Position numbers and translations under genes: made by a program. This document shows positions 63,604-64,000 of a stretch of DNA of 64,000 nt, in pieces. Under the pieces are notes generated by a model. That model saw only the letters and a program-made list of their open reading frames with translations. It was not told the DNA's origin and searched no databases. The DNA comes from Natranaeroarchaeum aerophilus (GTDB taxonomy: Archaea > Halobacteriota > Halobacteria > Halobacteriales > Natronoarchaeaceae): assembly GCF_023638055.1 (NCBI RefSeq), contig NZ_JAKRVY010000005.1, positions 1 to 64,000 on the forward strand, given 5' to 3'. The number at the start of each line of letters is the position of its first letter. Within the stretch, counting starts at the first letter, position 1.

Positions 63604-64000
63604 ACGGCGACTGTGCCGATCCGGAGGAGGACACGAACTGTATCGATCTCGTGCGCCCCTCCGAAGCGCTCTCTGTCCGACGCGATCAGCCGATACTGGC
63701 GGCACCTGAGTCGGATGCTCACGCACCTACTGTAGTAGCATCTAACTGATAATCCGGTCCACTTTGTGTTCGTGTGCCGCCGGTAAGCACATCCTTACGG
63801 GCTATTTACGGCATCTGAACGCAGATTCAGGCGAATCCGTATTCTCCCCGCTGTTCGGACTGTAGGGTCAGGAAATATCCTCTTTCCACCTGCTTCCCGT
63901 GGTAAATACTGGCATATTTTCGGCAGCGCGGTACTGGTTGCGGCTCAGGTATCTCCCCTGCGAAGTGAGCGTATCTCACCTACTTGCATATGTAACTGGT
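63604..64000. other. Intergenic end of window
   Basis: No gene with a start codon is supported. From 63600 to 63749 a frame overlapping the flippase stop stays open for 49 codons with an acidic, haloarchaeal-like composition (GDCADPEEDTNCIDLVRPSE) but has no start codon, so it may be chance or a frameshifted remnant. The remainder contains nothing recognised. Confidence 0.4.

Overview
The window is from a halophilic archaeon (class Halobacteria). The evidence is a set of archaeal and haloarchaeal genes: a UbiA-type archaeal lipid prenyltransferase, the AglB oligosaccharyltransferase, a TFB, an RNase P Rpp21-type subunit, archaeal 7S (SRP) RNA, a Bat-type regulator, and HalOD1 and DUF7344 proteins. 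The proteins are strongly acidic, the third codon positions are G/C-rich, and several genes have TATA boxes about 25-30 nt ahead of the start codon (leaderless transcripts). I do not commit to a genus.

Layout. (1) 1-8.65 kb is a visibly more A/T-rich accessory island of defence-like genes: a protein with weak uracil-DNA-glycosylase-like motifs, an HsdR-N/PD-(D/E)XK protein, a NucS-type endonuclease, another PD-(D/E)XK protein and a single-chain type IIG restriction-modification enzyme. It ends at a tRNA-Arg(UCG) whose 3' end faces the island. (2) 9-16.1 kb is core genome: lipid synthesis, 7S RNA plus a possible guide-like RNA, and an mscS-yhbY-rnp4 operon. (3) 16.2-25.3 kb is an acetate locus: two acetyl-CoA synthetases around a Bat-type regulator with a recombinase-like N-terminus, then a two-subunit sodium:solute symporter and a universal stress protein. 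(4) 25.3-32.9 kb holds a HAD phosphatase, membrane and Tat proteins, aglB next to a DUF368 membrane protein, and an Orc1/Cdc6-like ATPase. (5) 32.9-45.1 kb is a large glycerol locus: glpABC divergent from glpK and a polytopic membrane protein, followed by two further full-length glpK copies. (6) 45.3-53.7 kb is mixed: a dehydrogenase, UspA, a complete IS6-family element with 8-bp target duplications, an Fe-S photolyase-like protein, an aldo/keto reductase, a 59-codon zinc-site gene and tfb. (7) 53.9-63.6 kb looks like a cell-surface glycan locus: glmS, a polysaccharide deacetylase remnant, a DUF354 protein, two alkaline-phosphatase-superfamily enzymes flanking a FemAB-like acyltransferase, and a Wzx-like flippase.

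Taken together, the metabolic part suggests a heterotroph built for glycerol (phosphorylation, then an anaerobic-type G3P dehydrogenase) and acetate (symport, then activation to acetyl-CoA). Both loci sit beside UspA genes. The envelope part couples AglB-dependent N-glycosylation with a likely lipid-carrier transporter and a separate glycan modification cluster. The least explained items are the four-nuclease island, the AglB-DUF368 pairing, the glycerol membrane protein with no aquaglyceroporin signature, and the AlkP-FemAB-AlkP unit.
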